A stretch of DNA of 64,000 nt. Origin: Caballeronia terrestris (GTDB taxonomy: Bacteria; Pseudomonadota; Gammaproteobacteria; Burkholderiales; Burkholderiaceae). The notes beneath the pieces were generated by a model. That model had not been told where the DNA came from, did no database searches, and saw only the letters and a list, made by a program, of their open reading frames with translations. The stretch's first letter is position 1. Each line of letters starts with the position of its first letter. The stretch lies in assembly GCF_001544515.1 (NCBI RefSeq), contig NZ_FCOL02000010.1, forward strand, positions 122,703 through 186,702, read 5' to 3'. This document shows positions 24,928-34,685 of the stretch, in pieces. The position numbers and the translations under genes are program-made.

Positions 24928-27891
24928 ATGGCGAGTAACAACGTAGCCCAATTTGCCGCGGAACTCAAAATGCCTGCAGGCGTACTGCTCGAGCAGCTGC
25001 AGGCGGCTGGCGTTCAGAAAGCAAGCGCTGACGACGACTTGTCCGAAACGGACAAGGCGCGTCTGCTCGATCATTTGCGCAAGTCGCACGGTTCCACCGA
25101 CGCCGACAAACGCAAGATCACTCTGACCCGCCGGCATACGTCGGAGATCAAGCAATCCGACTCTACGGGTAAAGCTCGCACCATTCAGGTCGAGGTGCGC
25201 AAGAAGCGTGTCTTCGTGAAGCGTGACGAACAAGGCGCGGAACAGGTCGTCGAGGCGCAGGCCCAGGTCGAGGACGACGTCGACGAAGCCGAATTGCAGC
25301 GTCGCGAGGAAGAAGCACGGCACGCGGCCGAGCTGCTCGAGAAGGAAGCGCAGGAGCTCAAGGAACGCCAGGAACGCCTCGAGCGTGAAGAGGCGGAGCG
25401 CCGCGCACACGAGGAAGCGGCCGAAGCCGAGCGCCGTCGCGCCGAAGAGGAAGCTGCGAAGCGCGCCGCCGCCGTGAAGGAAGCAGCGGCGGTGTCGCGC
25501 GCGGCGTCGGCGGTGCGTCAGGAACAGCGCGCCGAGGCCAAGGCCGAGAAGCCGGCCGAGGAACCCGCAAAGGTCGATCCCGCCGCGCAGCAGAACGAAG
25601 AGAAGGCCGCCGCCGAGCGCGCCGCTCAACGCGAAGCCGCCAAGAAAGCCGAGGACGCCGCACGCGCCGCGACCGAAAAGGCGCGCGCCGAGCAGGAACA
25701 GATCGCGAAGCGTCGCGCGGCGGCCGAGGCCGAAGCCCGCGCGATTCGCGAAATGATGAACACGCCGCGCAAGGCGCAGCAGGCAAAGCCGGCCGAGCCG
25801 GCGCCTGTCGCCGCCAAGCCGGCCGAAGCGGCAAAGGCTGCGGAGGCGAAGGGCACGTTGCACAAGCCGGCCAAGCCGGAAGGCTCGGTGTCCGCGCGTC
25901 CGGCAGCGGCGAAAAAACCGGCGGCTGGCGCGCCGGCAGCGGCAGCGCCGTCGTCGCCCGACAAGAAGAAGGCGGGCGGCAAGGGCGGCTGGCAGGACGA
26001 CGCAGCCAAGCGCCGCGGCATCAAGACGCGCGGCGACACGAGCGGCGGCGTCGATCGCGGCTGGCGCGGCGGTCCGAAGGGTCGTGGCAAGCATCAGGAC
26101 CAGACCACGTTCCAGGCGCCGACAGAACCGATCGTGCGTGAAGTGCACGTGCCGGAAACCGTCTCGGTCGCCGATCTGGCGCACAAGATGTCGGTGAAGG
26201 CGTCGGAAGTCATCAAGGTCATGATGAAGCTCGGCCAGATGGTCACGATCAACCAGGTGCTCGATCAGGAAACGGCGATGATCGTCGTCGAGGAACTCGG
26301 TCACCGGGCGGTCGCGGCGAAGCTGGACGATCCGGAAGCGCTGCTCTCCGAAGGCGAAACGCAAGAAGAAGTGGGCGAACGCCTGCCGCGTCCGCCGGTC
26401 GTCACGGTCATGGGGCACGTCGACCACGGCAAGACGTCGTTGCTCGATTACATCCGACGCGCGAAAGTGGCGGCGGGCGAAGCGGGCGGCATCACGCAGC
26501 ACATCGGCGCGTATCACGTCGAAACGCCGCGCGGCGTCATTACGTTTCTCGACACGCCGGGCCACGAGGCCTTCACGGCCATGCGTGCGCGCGGTGCGAA
26601 GGCTACCGACATCGTGATTCTCGTGGTCGCAGCCGACGACGGCGTCATGCCGCAAACGAAGGAAGCTATCGCTCACGCGAAGGCTGGCGGCGTGCCGATC
26701 GTCGTCGCGATCAACAAGATCGACAAGCCGGATGCGCATTCCGAGCGCGTGAAGCAGGAACTCGTCGCGGAAGGCGTCGTGCCGGAAGAGTACGGTGGTG
26801 ATTCGCCGTTCGTCGAAGTGTCGGCGAAGACGGGTCAGGGTATCGACGATCTGCTGGAAAACGTCTCGCTCCAGGCCGAAGTGCTGGAACTGACGGCACC
26901 GGTCGAAGCGCCTGCCAAGGGTCTCGTGATCGAAGCGAAGCTCGACAAGGGCAAGGGTCCGGTTGCAACGATCCTCGTTCAGTCGGGGACGCTCAATCGC
27001 GGCGACGTCGTGCTCGCGGGCAGCGCCTACGGCCGCGTTCGGGCGATGCTCGACGAAACCGGCAAGCCGACGAAATCGGCGGGTCCGTCGATTCCGGTCG
27101 AGATTCAAGGTCTGTCGGAAGTGCCGGGCGCGGGCGAGGAAGTCATCGTGCTGCCGGACGAGCGCAAGGCGCGCGAAATCGCCTTGTTCCGTCAGGGCAA
27201 GTTCCGCGACGTGAAGCTCGCGAAGCAGCAGGCCGCGAAGCTCGAAAACATGCTCGAGCAGATGGGCGAAGGCGAAGTGCAAAACTTGCCGCTCATCGTC
27301 AAGGCCGACGTGCAGGGTTCGCAGGAAGCACTCGTGCAGTCGCTGCAAAAGCTCTCGACCAACGAAGTGCGCGTGCAGATCGTGCACAGCGCAGTCGGCG
27401 CGATCAGCGAGTCGGACGTCAATCTCGCGACGGCGTCGAAGGCGGTCATCATCGGCTTCAACACGCGTGCGGATGCCCAGGCGCGCAAGGTCGCCGAGAA
27501 CAACGGCATCGACATCCGCTACTACAACATCATCTATGACGCCGTGGATGAGGTGAAGGCGGCGATGTCCGGCATGCTGTCGCCGGAGAAGCGCGAAGTC
27601 GTGACCGGTATGGTCGAAGTGCGTCAGGTGATCCGCGTGCCGAAGGTCGGCCTGATCGCTGGTTGTATGGTGACCGACGGTGTAGTGAAGCGCAGCTCTT
27701 CGGTGCGCGTGATCCGCAACAACGTCGTGATCCACACCGGCGAACTCGACTCGCTCAAGCGCTTCAAGGACGACGTGAAGGAAGTGCGTCAGGGCTTCGA
27801 GTGCGGTATGTCGGTGAAGAATTTCAACGACATCGTCGAAGGCGACCAGTTCGAAGTGTTCGAAGTCACCGAAGTGGCTCGTACGCTGTAA
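24928..27891 (+). CDS. infB: Translation initiation factor IF-2
   Basis: IF-2 is the GTPase that brings initiator fMet-tRNA to the 30S subunit and drives subunit joining. The 987-residue protein has an IF2_N motif at the start ([20 protein letters not shown]), a very long charged helical region rich in Ala, Glu, Lys and Arg (about 95-350), a second IF2_N segment ([20 protein letters not shown]), and the G domain with GHVDHGKTS (about 496-504), DTPGHEAF and NKID. Domains II, III and the tRNA-binding domain IV follow. The 93-base gap after nusA contains no terminator, consistent with one operon. The length is like that of other Burkholderiaceae IF-2 proteins. Confidence 0.97.
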   Translation: MASNNVAQFAAELKMPAGVLLEQLQAAGVQKASADDDLSETDKARLLDHLRKSHGSTDADKRKITLTRRHTSEIKQSDSTGKARTIQVEVRKKRVFVKRDEQGAEQVVEAQAQVEDDVDEAELQRREEEARHAAELLEKEAQELKERQERLEREEAERRAHEEAAEAERRRAEEEAAKRAAAVKEAAAVSRAASAVRQEQRAEAKAEKPAEEPAKVDPAAQQNEEKAAAERAAQREAAKKAEDAARAATEKARAEQEQIAKRRAAAEAEARAIREMMNTPRKAQQAKPAEPAPVAAKPAEAAKAAEAKGTLHKPAKPEGSVSARPAAAKKPAAGAPAAAAPSSPDKKKAGGKGGWQDDAAKRRGIKTRGDTSGGVDRGWRGGPKGRGKHQDQTTFQAPTEPIVREVHVPETVSVADLAHKMSVKASEVIKVMMKLGQMVTINQVLDQETAMIVVEELGHRAVAAKLDDPEALLSEGETQEEVGERLPRPPVVTVMGHVDHGKTSLLDYIRRAKVAAGEAGGITQHIGAYHVETPRGVITFLDTPGHEAFTAMRARGAKATDIVILVVAADDGVMPQTKEAIAHAKAGGVPIVVAINKIDKPDAHSERVKQELVAEGVVPEEYGGDSPFVEVSAKTGQGIDDLLENVSLQAEVLELTAPVEAPAKGLVIEAKLDKGKGPVATILVQSGTLNRGDVVLAGSAYGRVRAMLDETGKPTKSAGPSIPVEIQGLSEVPGAGEEVIVLPDERKAREIALFRQGKFRDVKLAKQQAAKLENMLEQMGEGEVQNLPLIVKADVQGSQEALVQSLQKLSTNEVRVQIVHSAVGAISESDVNLATASKAVIIGFNTRADAQARKVAENNGIDIRYYNIIYDAVDEVKAAMSGMLSPEKREVVTGMVEVRQVIRVPKVGLIAGCMVTDGVVKRSSSVRVIRNNVVIHTGELDSLKRFKDDVKEVRQGFECGMSVKNFNDIVEGDQFEVFEVTEVARTL

Positions 27892-27913
27892 GATTGCCCG
27901 CCGTAGAGTCAAG

Positions 27914-27948
27914 GCGGAGCGGGCCTCTAGGTCCGCTCCGCTTTTTTT
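27914..27948 (+). terminator. Intrinsic terminator between infB and rbfA
   Basis: GCGGAGCGG and CCGCTCCGC arms enclose a loop of about ten bases and are followed by seven T residues. It lies in the 91-base gap between infB and rbfA, so a share of transcripts probably ends here. Confidence 0.8.
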
Positions 27949-27982
27949 ATGGACGCGGGCACGGCAATAAAAGGAACACATC

Positions 27983-28360
27983 ATGGCCAAGAAACGTACA
28001 TCCCCGAATCGAAACGTGCAGATCGCGGATCAGATCCAGCGCGATTTGTCCGAACTGATGCGCGAGGTGAAGGACCCGCGCGTCGGGATGGTGACGATCC
28101 AGAGCGTCGAGCTGACGCCGGATTATGCGCACGCGAAAGTCTATTTCACGACGCTGACGGGCGATCCGCAGCAGACGCAGGACGGCCTGAATCACGCGGC
28201 CGGGCATCTGCACAACCAGTTGTTCAAGCGCTTGCACATCCACACCGTGCCGACGCTGCATTTCCATTACGACCAGACGATCGAGCGCGCGGTCGAGATG
28301 TCAAAGCTGATCGACGAAGCCAACGCGACGCGCGCGAAGGACGACGAGGAAGGCGCCTGA
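27983..28360 (+). CDS. rbfA: 30S ribosome-binding factor RbfA
   Basis: RbfA binds the 30S subunit and supports late 16S rRNA maturation, important in cold. The 125-residue protein is a single KH-like domain with the family motifs [50 protein letters not shown] and [20 protein letters not shown]. The ATG at 27983 is preceded by AAAAGGAA. Three bases separate its stop from the truB start, so the two are coupled. It is downstream of infB but beyond an intrinsic terminator. Confidence 0.95.
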   Translation: MAKKRTSPNRNVQIADQIQRDLSELMREVKDPRVGMVTIQSVELTPDYAHAKVYFTTLTGDPQQTQDGLNHAAGHLHNQLFKRLHIHTVPTLHFHYDQTIERAVEMSKLIDEANATRAKDDEEGA

Positions 28361-28363
28361 TCG

Positions 28364-29299
28364 ATGACTGGTTCTGCTCGTCCGAAGATTCCGCGCCGCG
28401 CGCTCGACGGTGTTTTGCTGCTGGACAAGCCGCTCGGGCTGTCGAGCAATGACGCGCTGATTCGCGCGAAGCGGCTGTATCTGGCGAAGAAGGCGGGGCA
28501 TACGGGCACGCTCGATCCGCTCGCGACCGGTTTGCTGCCGCTTTGCTTCGGCGAGGCGACGAAGTTTTCGCAGGATCTGCTCGAAGCCGACAAGACGTAT
28601 GAGGCGACGATGCGCCTCGGCATCCGCACGACGACGGGCGACGCCGAAGGCGAAGCGATCGACACGCGCGATGTGACGTGCGACGAAGCGCAGGTTCTAG
28701 CGGCAATGGCGAATTTTCGCGGCGAGATCACGCAGGTTCCACCGATGTACTCCGCTTTGAAGCGCGACGGCAAGCCACTCTACGAATACGCGCGCGCTGG
28801 TCAGACGGTCGAGCGCGAAGGGCGGCAGGTGACGATCCACGCGCTCGACCTGATCGCGTGCGCGCTGCCGCTCGTGACGTTTCGCGTGACGTGCAGCAAG
28901 GGCACCTACGTGCGCACGCTGGCGGAGGATATCGGCGAGGCGCTGGGTTGCGGCGCGCATCTCGTAGCGCTGCGTCGCACGGGCGTCGGCGCGCTGACGC
29001 TGGAGCACGCGGTGACGCTCGATGCGTTGTCGGATGCGCCGGAAGTCGAGCGCGACGGCTGGCTTCAGCCCGTCGACGCGCTGCTCTCAACTTTTCCCGC
29101 CGTGCATCTCGATGCCGATGCCACTCGCCGCTTCCTGCACGGGCAGCGGCTCAAGCTCGCCGAGGTGTCGGCGCAACCGCTGGAAGACGGCCGCGTGCGC
29201 GTCTACGCGAACGAAGGCGCGAAGCTGCTAGGCGTCGCGAAAGCGGGCGAGGGCGTGCTGGCGCCGGAACGGCTTGTTGTGACAGCGTCGGCGAACTGA
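28364..29299 (+). CDS. truB: tRNA pseudouridine(55) synthase TruB
   Basis: TruB converts U55 in the T-loop of tRNAs to pseudouridine. The 311-residue protein has the catalytic HTGTLDPLATGLLPLCFGEA with the active-site Asp near residue 49, the KTYEATMRLGIRTTTGDAEG strand, the VPPMYSALKRDGKPLYEYAR motif and the SKGTYVRTLAEDIGEALGCG motif, followed by a C-terminal PUA-like domain. It is the last gene of the rimP operon, ending just before a strong terminator shared with the convergent efflux operon. Confidence 0.95.
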   Translation: MTGSARPKIPRRALDGVLLLDKPLGLSSNDALIRAKRLYLAKKAGHTGTLDPLATGLLPLCFGEATKFSQDLLEADKTYEATMRLGIRTTTGDAEGEAIDTRDVTCDEAQVLAAMANFRGEITQVPPMYSALKRDGKPLYEYARAGQTVEREGRQVTIHALDLIACALPLVTFRVTCSKGTYVRTLAEDIGEALGCGAHLVALRRTGVGALTLEHAVTLDALSDAPEVERDGWLQPVDALLSTFPAVHLDADATRRFLHGQRLKLAEVSAQPLEDGRVRVYANEGAKLLGVAKAGEGVLAPERLVVTASAN

Positions 29300-29318
29300 G
29301 ATCGGCGAGACAAAAAAT

Positions 29319-29352
29319 GCCCGGAACCTCAATCGAGGTTCCGGGCTTTTTT
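29319..29352. terminator. Bidirectional intrinsic terminator (truB / emrB)
   Basis: Perfect 12-bp arms GCCCGGAACCTC and GAGGTTCCGGGC with a 4-base loop are followed by six T residues; the six A residues just before the stem make it work for the minus-strand efflux operon too. Confidence 0.92.
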
Positions 29353-29373
29353 ACGTCCGCGCGGCAAAAAAAC

Positions 29374-30933
29374 TCAATGCGCCGCCGATGCCGCCGCCGC
29401 CGAATCCCCGCCGCCCGACCGCTCGGGCTTCGTGATCCAGATCAATCCGATCAGCGCGACAAAAATCCCCGCCGACAAATAGAACAGATCGTTCACGCCG
29501 AGTTGCGCCGCCTGCTGCGTCGCCATGCTGTTGAAGAGTCCATAAGCCTGCGCCTGATCGAACCCCGCGGCGCCCATTTGCGAAATCGAATTCGCGAAGA
29601 CCGGGTTGTACGCGTTCGCCTGCTCGACCAGTTGCGTGTGATGCACGATAGACCGATGCTCCCACGCCGTCGAAAAAATCGACGTGCCGATGCCGCCGCA
29701 CATGATCCGCACAAAATTCGACAATCCCGACGCCGCCGGAATCCGATGCCCCGGCAGGCCCGACAGCGTGATCGACACGAGCGGAATGAAGAACCCGGCC
29801 ATGCCGATGCCTTGAATCAGCGTCGGCATCATCAGCGAGTAGGTGTCGACGCCCGTCGTGTAGCGCGAGCGCATCCAGAAGCAGAGCGCGAACACCAGGA
29901 ACGCCGCCGTCGCGATCTTGCGCGGATCGGTGCGCGGCAGGAACTTGCCGGTCACCGGCGACAGCAAAATCGCGAACACGCCGACCGGCGCCATCACGAG
30001 CCCGGCGTCGGTGGCCGTATAGCCGATGTCGGTCTGTAGCCACAGCGGCAGGAGCACGAGATTGCCGAAGTAGAGGCCGTAGCCAATCGAGAGCGCGATC
30101 GTCCCGCCGGTGAAATTGCGGAGTTTGAACAACGACAGATCGACGACCGGATGCTCCGCCGTCAGCTCCCACACGATGAAGAACGCCAGCGCGATCACCG
30201 CAATCAGCGTGAGCACGATGATCGTCGTCGAATTGAACCAGTCGAGGTCCTTGCCCTTGTCGAGCATGATCTGCAGCGAGCCGACCCAGATCACGAGCAG
30301 CGCGAGGCCGACCGTGTCGATCGGCGCCTTGCGGATCGCGGAATCGCGCTCGCGGAAGATCGCAAACGTCGCGAGCGCGGCCGCGATCCCGACCGGAATG
30401 TTGACGTAGAAAATCCACGGCCACGCGATGTTGTCCGAGATCCAGCCGCCGAGGATTGGACCTGCGACCGGCGCGATCAGCGTGGTCATCGACCACATCG
30501 AAAGGGCCATCGGCGCCTTCGCGCGCGGGTAGCTCGCGAGCAAGAGCGTCTGCGAGAGCGGGATCATCGGACCGGCGACCGCGCCCTGGAACACGCGCGC
30601 GGCGAGCAGGAAAGGCAGCGTCGGCGCGAGCCCGCACAGCCACGAAGCGATCACGAACAGCACGATCGACGTCATGAACAGGCGGACCTGCCCGAAGCGC
30701 TGCGTGAGCCAGCCGGTGAGCGGCACGGAGATCGCATTGGCGACCGCGAACGACGTGATGACCCACGTGCCCTGGTCGGACGCCACGCCGAGGTCGCCCG
30801 AAATCGACGGGATCGAGACGTTGGCGATCGACGTGTCGAGGACGTTCATGAACACCGCGAGCGAAACGGCGATCGTGCCGATCACGAGTTTCGCGCCTTC
30901 GAGCGGCGGATGAACCACGTTTGCCTGAGACAT
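29374..30933 (-). CDS. emrB: MFS drug-efflux permease, DHA2 (EmrB/QacA) family
   Basis: This 519-residue inner-membrane proton antiporter belongs to the 14-helix DHA2 family. The first helix region contains LAVFMNVLDTSIANVSIPSI with the DHA2 motif LDxTIxNVALP-like LDTSIANVSIPS, then TGWLTQRFGQVRLFM (motif A) and GAVAGPMIPLSQTLL (motif C-like). Hydrophobic helices continue to about residue 500. It works with the periplasmic adaptor 16 bp upstream and the outer-membrane channel before that, forming a tripartite pump across both membranes. The substrate is not predictable. It is the last gene of a four-gene minus-strand operon led by a MarR regulator. Confidence 0.92.
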   Translation of the reverse strand: MSQANVVHPPLEGAKLVIGTIAVSLAVFMNVLDTSIANVSIPSISGDLGVASDQGTWVITSFAVANAISVPLTGWLTQRFGQVRLFMTSIVLFVIASWLCGLAPTLPFLLAARVFQGAVAGPMIPLSQTLLLASYPRAKAPMALSMWSMTTLIAPVAGPILGGWISDNIAWPWIFYVNIPVGIAAALATFAIFRERDSAIRKAPIDTVGLALLVIWVGSLQIMLDKGKDLDWFNSTTIIVLTLIAVIALAFFIVWELTAEHPVVDLSLFKLRNFTGGTIALSIGYGLYFGNLVLLPLWLQTDIGYTATDAGLVMAPVGVFAILLSPVTGKFLPRTDPRKIATAAFLVFALCFWMRSRYTTGVDTYSLMMPTLIQGIGMAGFFIPLVSITLSGLPGHRIPAASGLSNFVRIMCGGIGTSIFSTAWEHRSIVHHTQLVEQANAYNPVFANSISQMGAAGFDQAQAYGLFNSMATQQAAQLGVNDLFYLSAGIFVALIGLIWITKPERSGGGDSAAAASAAH

Positions 30934-30949
30934 TGAACGGGCCCGGCGC

Positions 30950-32185
30950 TTACATCAGCTTCGCAGCAGCGGGTTTCGCACCGCTGCTGCGCGGCACCGA
31001 ACTCTGCGCGCCGCCACCTGAACCGGCGTTTTGCTGGATGATGCGGGCGATTTCCGCATCGGCCTGATCGCCGTATTTGTCGAAGACATTCGTCTGGTAG
31101 ACCGTGTTCGGCGCCGTGCCTAGCTGGCCGCCTTCTTCGCTCTTGATCGTGACGTCGGCGTTCATCGAGAGGCCGATGCGCAGCGGATGCTGCTCCAGTT
31201 CCTTCGGATCGAGCGCGACGCGCACGGGCAGCCGCTGCACGACCTTGATCCAGTTGCCGGTCGCGTTTTGCGCCGGCAGCAGCGAAAACGCCGAGCCCGT
31301 TCCCGCCGAGAAGCCGATCACCTTGCCGTGGAACACGACTCCCGAGCCGTAAAGATCGGCCGTCAGTTCGACCGGCTGGCCGATGCGCATGTGCTTGAGT
31401 TGCACTTCCTTGAAGTTGGCATCGACCCAGACGGCGTTGAGCGGCACGATCGCCATCAGCGGATTGCCCGGCGCCACGCGCTGGCCGACCTGCACCGAAC
31501 GCTTCGCCACATAGCCCGTCACCGGCGCCGGCAGCGTGTTGCGCGCGTAGTTGATGTAGGCGTCGCGCACCTTCGCGGCGGCGGCGAGCACGTTCGGATG
31601 GCCCGCGATCGTCGTGTTGGCGGTCAGCGAGCGGTTCGACGCGAGTTCCTGCTGGGCGGCATCGAGCCCGGCCTGCGCGCCGCGCACGGCGTCGCGCGCG
31701 TGCGAGATTTCTTCCTGCGACACAGCGCCCGTCTGCGCGATCGTCATGCGCCGGCGCAGATCGTCCTGCGCGCGCGACAGGTCCGAGCGGCGCAGCGCGA
31801 CTTGCGCTTCATACTGGTTGTCGTTGACGAAGAGCGTGCGGACCTGGCGCACCGTCTGCGCGAGATTCGCCTCGGCCTGATCAAGCGCGACTTTCGAATC
31901 GGCCGGATCGAGCACGACGAGCGGATCGCCGACCTTGACCGTTTGCGTGTCGTCGGCGTTGACGGACGTCACCGTGCCGACCACTTGCGGCGTGATCTGC
32001 ACGACATTGCCATTCACGTAGGCGTCGTCGGTGCTTTCGTGAAAGCGCGCGACCAGGAAGTAATACAGCCCGTACGCGACGGCGGCGATGATGATGACGA
32101 GCACGATCAGCGTCATCAGCGTGCGGCGCTTCGTCGTGTTGGTCTTCGGCGCCGGTGCGGCGGCGGTTTGTTGGGGGTCGCTCAT
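30950..32185 (-). CDS. emrA: HlyD/EmrA-family membrane fusion protein
   Basis: The 411-residue periplasmic adaptor has one N-terminal membrane helix (about residues 22-44, LMTLIVLVIIIAAVAYGLYY). A split lipoyl domain comes next (GNVVQITPQVVGTVTSVNAD and LPAPVTGYVAKRSVQVGQRV). Between the lipoyl halves is a coiled-coil hairpin (about 95-195, VALDQAEANLAQTVRQVRTL). A beta-barrel domain follows. The Ala/Ser-rich C terminus is probably disordered. This is the usual EmrA order. It links the MFS pump to the outer-membrane channel encoded 48 bp upstream. Confidence 0.92.
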   Translation of the reverse strand: MSDPQQTAAAPAPKTNTTKRRTLMTLIVLVIIIAAVAYGLYYFLVARFHESTDDAYVNGNVVQITPQVVGTVTSVNADDTQTVKVGDPLVVLDPADSKVALDQAEANLAQTVRQVRTLFVNDNQYEAQVALRRSDLSRAQDDLRRRMTIAQTGAVSQEEISHARDAVRGAQAGLDAAQQELASNRSLTANTTIAGHPNVLAAAAKVRDAYINYARNTLPAPVTGYVAKRSVQVGQRVAPGNPLMAIVPLNAVWVDANFKEVQLKHMRIGQPVELTADLYGSGVVFHGKVIGFSAGTGSAFSLLPAQNATGNWIKVVQRLPVRVALDPKELEQHPLRIGLSMNADVTIKSEEGGQLGTAPNTVYQTNVFDKYGDQADAEIARIIQQNAGSGGGAQSSVPRSSGAKPAAAKLM

Positions 32186-32233
32186 GGATGGCTCCGTTCC
32201 TGTCCTGTTCGATGCTGTTTTTCGATTCTGTTC

Positions 32234-33739
32234 TTAGTTCGCCGGGGCGGGGCTGGCCGCCGCATGCGTCTGGCCGCTGCCGTCGATGGCGAGATTCGTG
32301 TCGGTGGCGTCGAAACCGCCGCCGAGCGCCTTGATGAGCGCGATCTGCAAATCGCGGCGCCTCATCCTGAGGTTCGTCACGGTCTGCTCGTTCGCGAGCC
32401 GGTTCTCGTCCGCCGACAACACCTGCAACTGCGGCGACAAGCCCGCCTTGTAGCGGATCACGGCGAGTTCGTAGGCGTGGGTGGCGGCGTCGAGCGCGCG
32501 CTCGGCGTCGACCGTCTGCTTGTCGAGCGAACGGATCGCGGCGACTTGCGTGGCGACGTCGTTCAGCGCGTTAATCAGCGTCTGGTTGTAGTTCGCGACG
32601 TCGAGTTCGAAGTCGGCGTAGCGGCCCTTCAACTGCGAGCGGAGATAACCGGCGTCGAAGATCGGCAGGTGGATCGCCGGGCCCGCCTGGATCTGGCGGC
32701 TGCTTGCCGTGAGAAATTTGCTCCAGCCGAACGCATCGAAGCCGAACGCGGCGGCGAGGTTGATGTCGGGGAAGAACTCGGCCTTCGCTTCCTTGATGTT
32801 GTGCGTCGCGGATTCGACCTGCCAGCGCGCGGCGACGATGTCCGGACGGCGCGAGACGAGATCGGCGGGCACGTTGTCCGGCAGCGCGACGTCGATCTTG
32901 GGGTTCGCGACCGGCTTCGCGATCTGCAGCCCGCGATCCGGCCCCTTGCCGAGCAGCGCGCCCAATTGATAGCGCACGCCGGTGATCTGGCCGTCGAGTT
33001 CGGTCAGGTTCGACTGGCTCGTCGCGACGTTGCCTTCGGCCGTGCGGCGCTCGACGTTCGTATCGAGCCCGGCGGTGACGCGCCCGTTCGTGATGCGGCC
33101 GACGTCGTTGCGGTTCGCGATCTCGCGCTGGGCCACGTCGCGCAGCGCGTAGAGCAGCGCCAACTGGTTATACGTCCGCGCAACCGATGCGGAGAGCGTC
33201 ACGCGCGCCTGCTGCATGTCGGCTTCGGCGGCTTTTTCCTGCGAGACGGCCATCGCGAGTCGCGACTTATTCTTGCCCCACAAGTCGAGTTCCCACGATG
33301 CGCTGACGAGCGCATTGTTCTCGCTGTACCACGTGCCGCCGTAGGGGGGCGGGAAGAGGGCGTTCGCGGAATAGAGTTCGCGCGTCCACGAATACTGGCC
33401 GGTGACCTTCGGATAGAGCGCCGAGCGCGACGTCTCGATATACGACGACGCCTTCGCGATGCGCGCCTGCGCCTGCGCGATCGACGGGCTGCCCGCGAGC
33501 GCCTCGTCGATCAGCTGCGGCAGTTGCGGATCGCCGAACTGCGCGGCCCAGTCGAGCTTGGGCCACGTGCCGCCCTGGGTGGGCAGGCTCTGAGTGCTCT
33601 CGAAGTTCTCGGGCGCGGCGAGCGTCTTGTCGCTGCCGATGCCGGAATAGTTCGCGCAGCCGGCGAGCGCGAGCGCCGCGACGGCCAAGGCGAGCGCGCT
33701 TTTCGTGACGCGAGGCGCGGACGAGGAAAGTGTTTTCAT
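32234..33739 (-). CDS. NodT-family outer-membrane efflux lipoprotein (TolC-like channel)
   Basis: The 501-residue precursor has a lipoprotein signal peptide (SALALAVAALALAGCAN, lipidated Cys near residue 29) and two OEP domains forming the trimeric barrel and periplasmic helical tunnel. Characteristic segments are PKLDWAAQFGDPQLPQLIDE, SPSIAQAQARIAKASSYIET, SWELDLWGKNKSRLAMAVSQ and VPADLVSRRPDIVAARWQVE. It supplies the outer-membrane exit duct for the EmrAB-type pump downstream. The ATG at 33739 gives the signal peptide; an upstream start at 33784 would add 15 residues that are not part of it. Confidence 0.93.
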   Translation of the reverse strand: MKTLSSSAPRVTKSALALAVAALALAGCANYSGIGSDKTLAAPENFESTQSLPTQGGTWPKLDWAAQFGDPQLPQLIDEALAGSPSIAQAQARIAKASSYIETSRSALYPKVTGQYSWTRELYSANALFPPPYGGTWYSENNALVSASWELDLWGKNKSRLAMAVSQEKAAEADMQQARVTLSASVARTYNQLALLYALRDVAQREIANRNDVGRITNGRVTAGLDTNVERRTAEGNVATSQSNLTELDGQITGVRYQLGALLGKGPDRGLQIAKPVANPKIDVALPDNVPADLVSRRPDIVAARWQVESATHNIKEAKAEFFPDINLAAAFGFDAFGWSKFLTASSRQIQAGPAIHLPIFDAGYLRSQLKGRYADFELDVANYNQTLINALNDVATQVAAIRSLDKQTVDAERALDAATHAYELAVIRYKAGLSPQLQVLSADENRLANEQTVTNLRMRRRDLQIALIKALGGGFDATDTNLAIDGSGQTHAAASPAPAN

Positions 33740-33815
33740 CGCTCGACTCTTAGTTTTTGACTGGATGATGGACGGTGCAATCAATTTCTTTCAGTTTCAT
33801 GACGAAAGTTTATTG

Positions 33816-34349
33816 TCAGCGCAACGGTGAACCGGGCTGCTTCTCGGCGGAGGCAAGCGCGGAGCTGGCGAGCGCCGCACAGCCCGGATCGCATGAATTC
33901 ACGAGCACGCGCCGCAGCATGCTCTTCAGAAATCCGACTTCCTCCGGCGTGAAACCCATCAGAAGTTTGTCCATGACACGAATGAAGATAGCCGGAATTT
34001 TCTCGGCGAGCGCAAAGCCTTCGGGCGTGAGCGCAAGCCGGACGACGCGCCGGTCCTCTTCGCTACGCACGCGCGAAAGCAGGCCACGCTTCTCCAGCCG
34101 GTCGATGAGTCGCGTGACGGCGCTTGCATCGATGCCGTATTCGCGGGCAAGATCGGCGGCGGTGAGGCCTTGTCCAGACGCGAGCATGAACACGATACTC
34201 GCCTGCGTACTAGTGATGCCGAGCTCGGCGGTAGTGTGCTGCGTGACCATGTTCCACATCGTCGAGCGGACCCGGCTCATCAGATAGCCGACGCTCTCGC
34301 CGAGTTGATAGTCAGCGATTCGCGGCGGAGGATTAGGAGCGTCGCTCAT
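33816..34349 (-). CDS. MarR-family transcriptional regulator of the efflux operon
   Basis: The 177-residue protein is a MarR/EmrR winged-helix repressor. It has the dimerisation helices at both ends and a central DNA-binding domain (about 50-130): GLTAADLAREYGIDASAVTRLIDRLEKRGL as recognition unit in two parts, then RVRSEEDRRVVRLALTPEG, the beta-wing with the conserved D-x-R. A C-terminal tail with Cys residues (NSCDPGCAA) is unusual and could sense oxidants. It is the first gene of the operon with the channel, adaptor and pump, so it probably represses its own operon until a drug or phenolic ligand binds. Confidence 0.9.
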   Translation of the reverse strand: MSDAPNPPPRIADYQLGESVGYLMSRVRSTMWNMVTQHTTAELGITSTQASIVFMLASGQGLTAADLAREYGIDASAVTRLIDRLEKRGLLSRVRSEEDRRVVRLALTPEGFALAEKIPAIFIRVMDKLLMGFTPEEVGFLKSMLRRVLVNSCDPGCAALASSALASAEKQPGSPLR

Positions 34350-34385
34350 GGATTCTCATGCGGTTGCAATAGTTGACTAGGCAGG

Positions 34386-34414
34386 ATTATAGGATTGCTC
34401 TTAGGGCGCGGCAA
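34386..34414 (-). promoter_or_regulatory. Promoter of the marR-efflux operon
   Basis: On the minus strand TTGCCG (34409-34414) and TATAAT (34386-34391) have a 17-base spacer. The predicted start near 34379 falls on the dyad TAGT-TG-ACTA (34370-34379), a plausible repressor half-site arrangement. Confidence 0.65.
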
Positions 34415-34534
34415 GAAGTTTATGGAGACGCTTAAAAGTGGCCCGAGACGTGCTTTGATGAAAATCGACAGCGGTCGCACGGCTTTCGGGTTATGTCCTA
34501 TTGTCAAATGCGCTGAGAAGCAGACATATCTGCG

Positions 34535-34543
34535 TGCTATACT
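34535..34543 (+). promoter_or_regulatory. Extended -10 element upstream of typA
   Basis: TGCTATACT is an extended -10 hexamer (TGn plus TATACT) with no good -35. It lies about 140 bases upstream of the typA ATG. A near-palindrome GCAGACATATCTGC (34519-34532) sits immediately before it. Confidence 0.45.
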
Positions 34544-34685
34544 TTCGGGTTCCCATTGCGCCGAGTGCTCGATTCAGACATCGAGACGTTCTTGCTTGAG
34601 TCCCCGAGCGAGCGACTACGGATTGCGCGAGCACCTTCGAAACTCGTCGAAGCTCGCACCGACGGCGCCCAACTGTACAGATCCT

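Noticed and set aside
24889..27990. A 1033-codon open frame on the minus strand opposite infB
   Set aside because: It mirrors the third-position G/C bias of infB, has no ribosome-binding site or family resemblance, and covers a certain gene.
31187..33760. 857-codon plus-strand frame opposite emrA and the outer-membrane channel gene
   Set aside because: It spans two real minus-strand genes and their gap, with Arg-rich meaningless composition.
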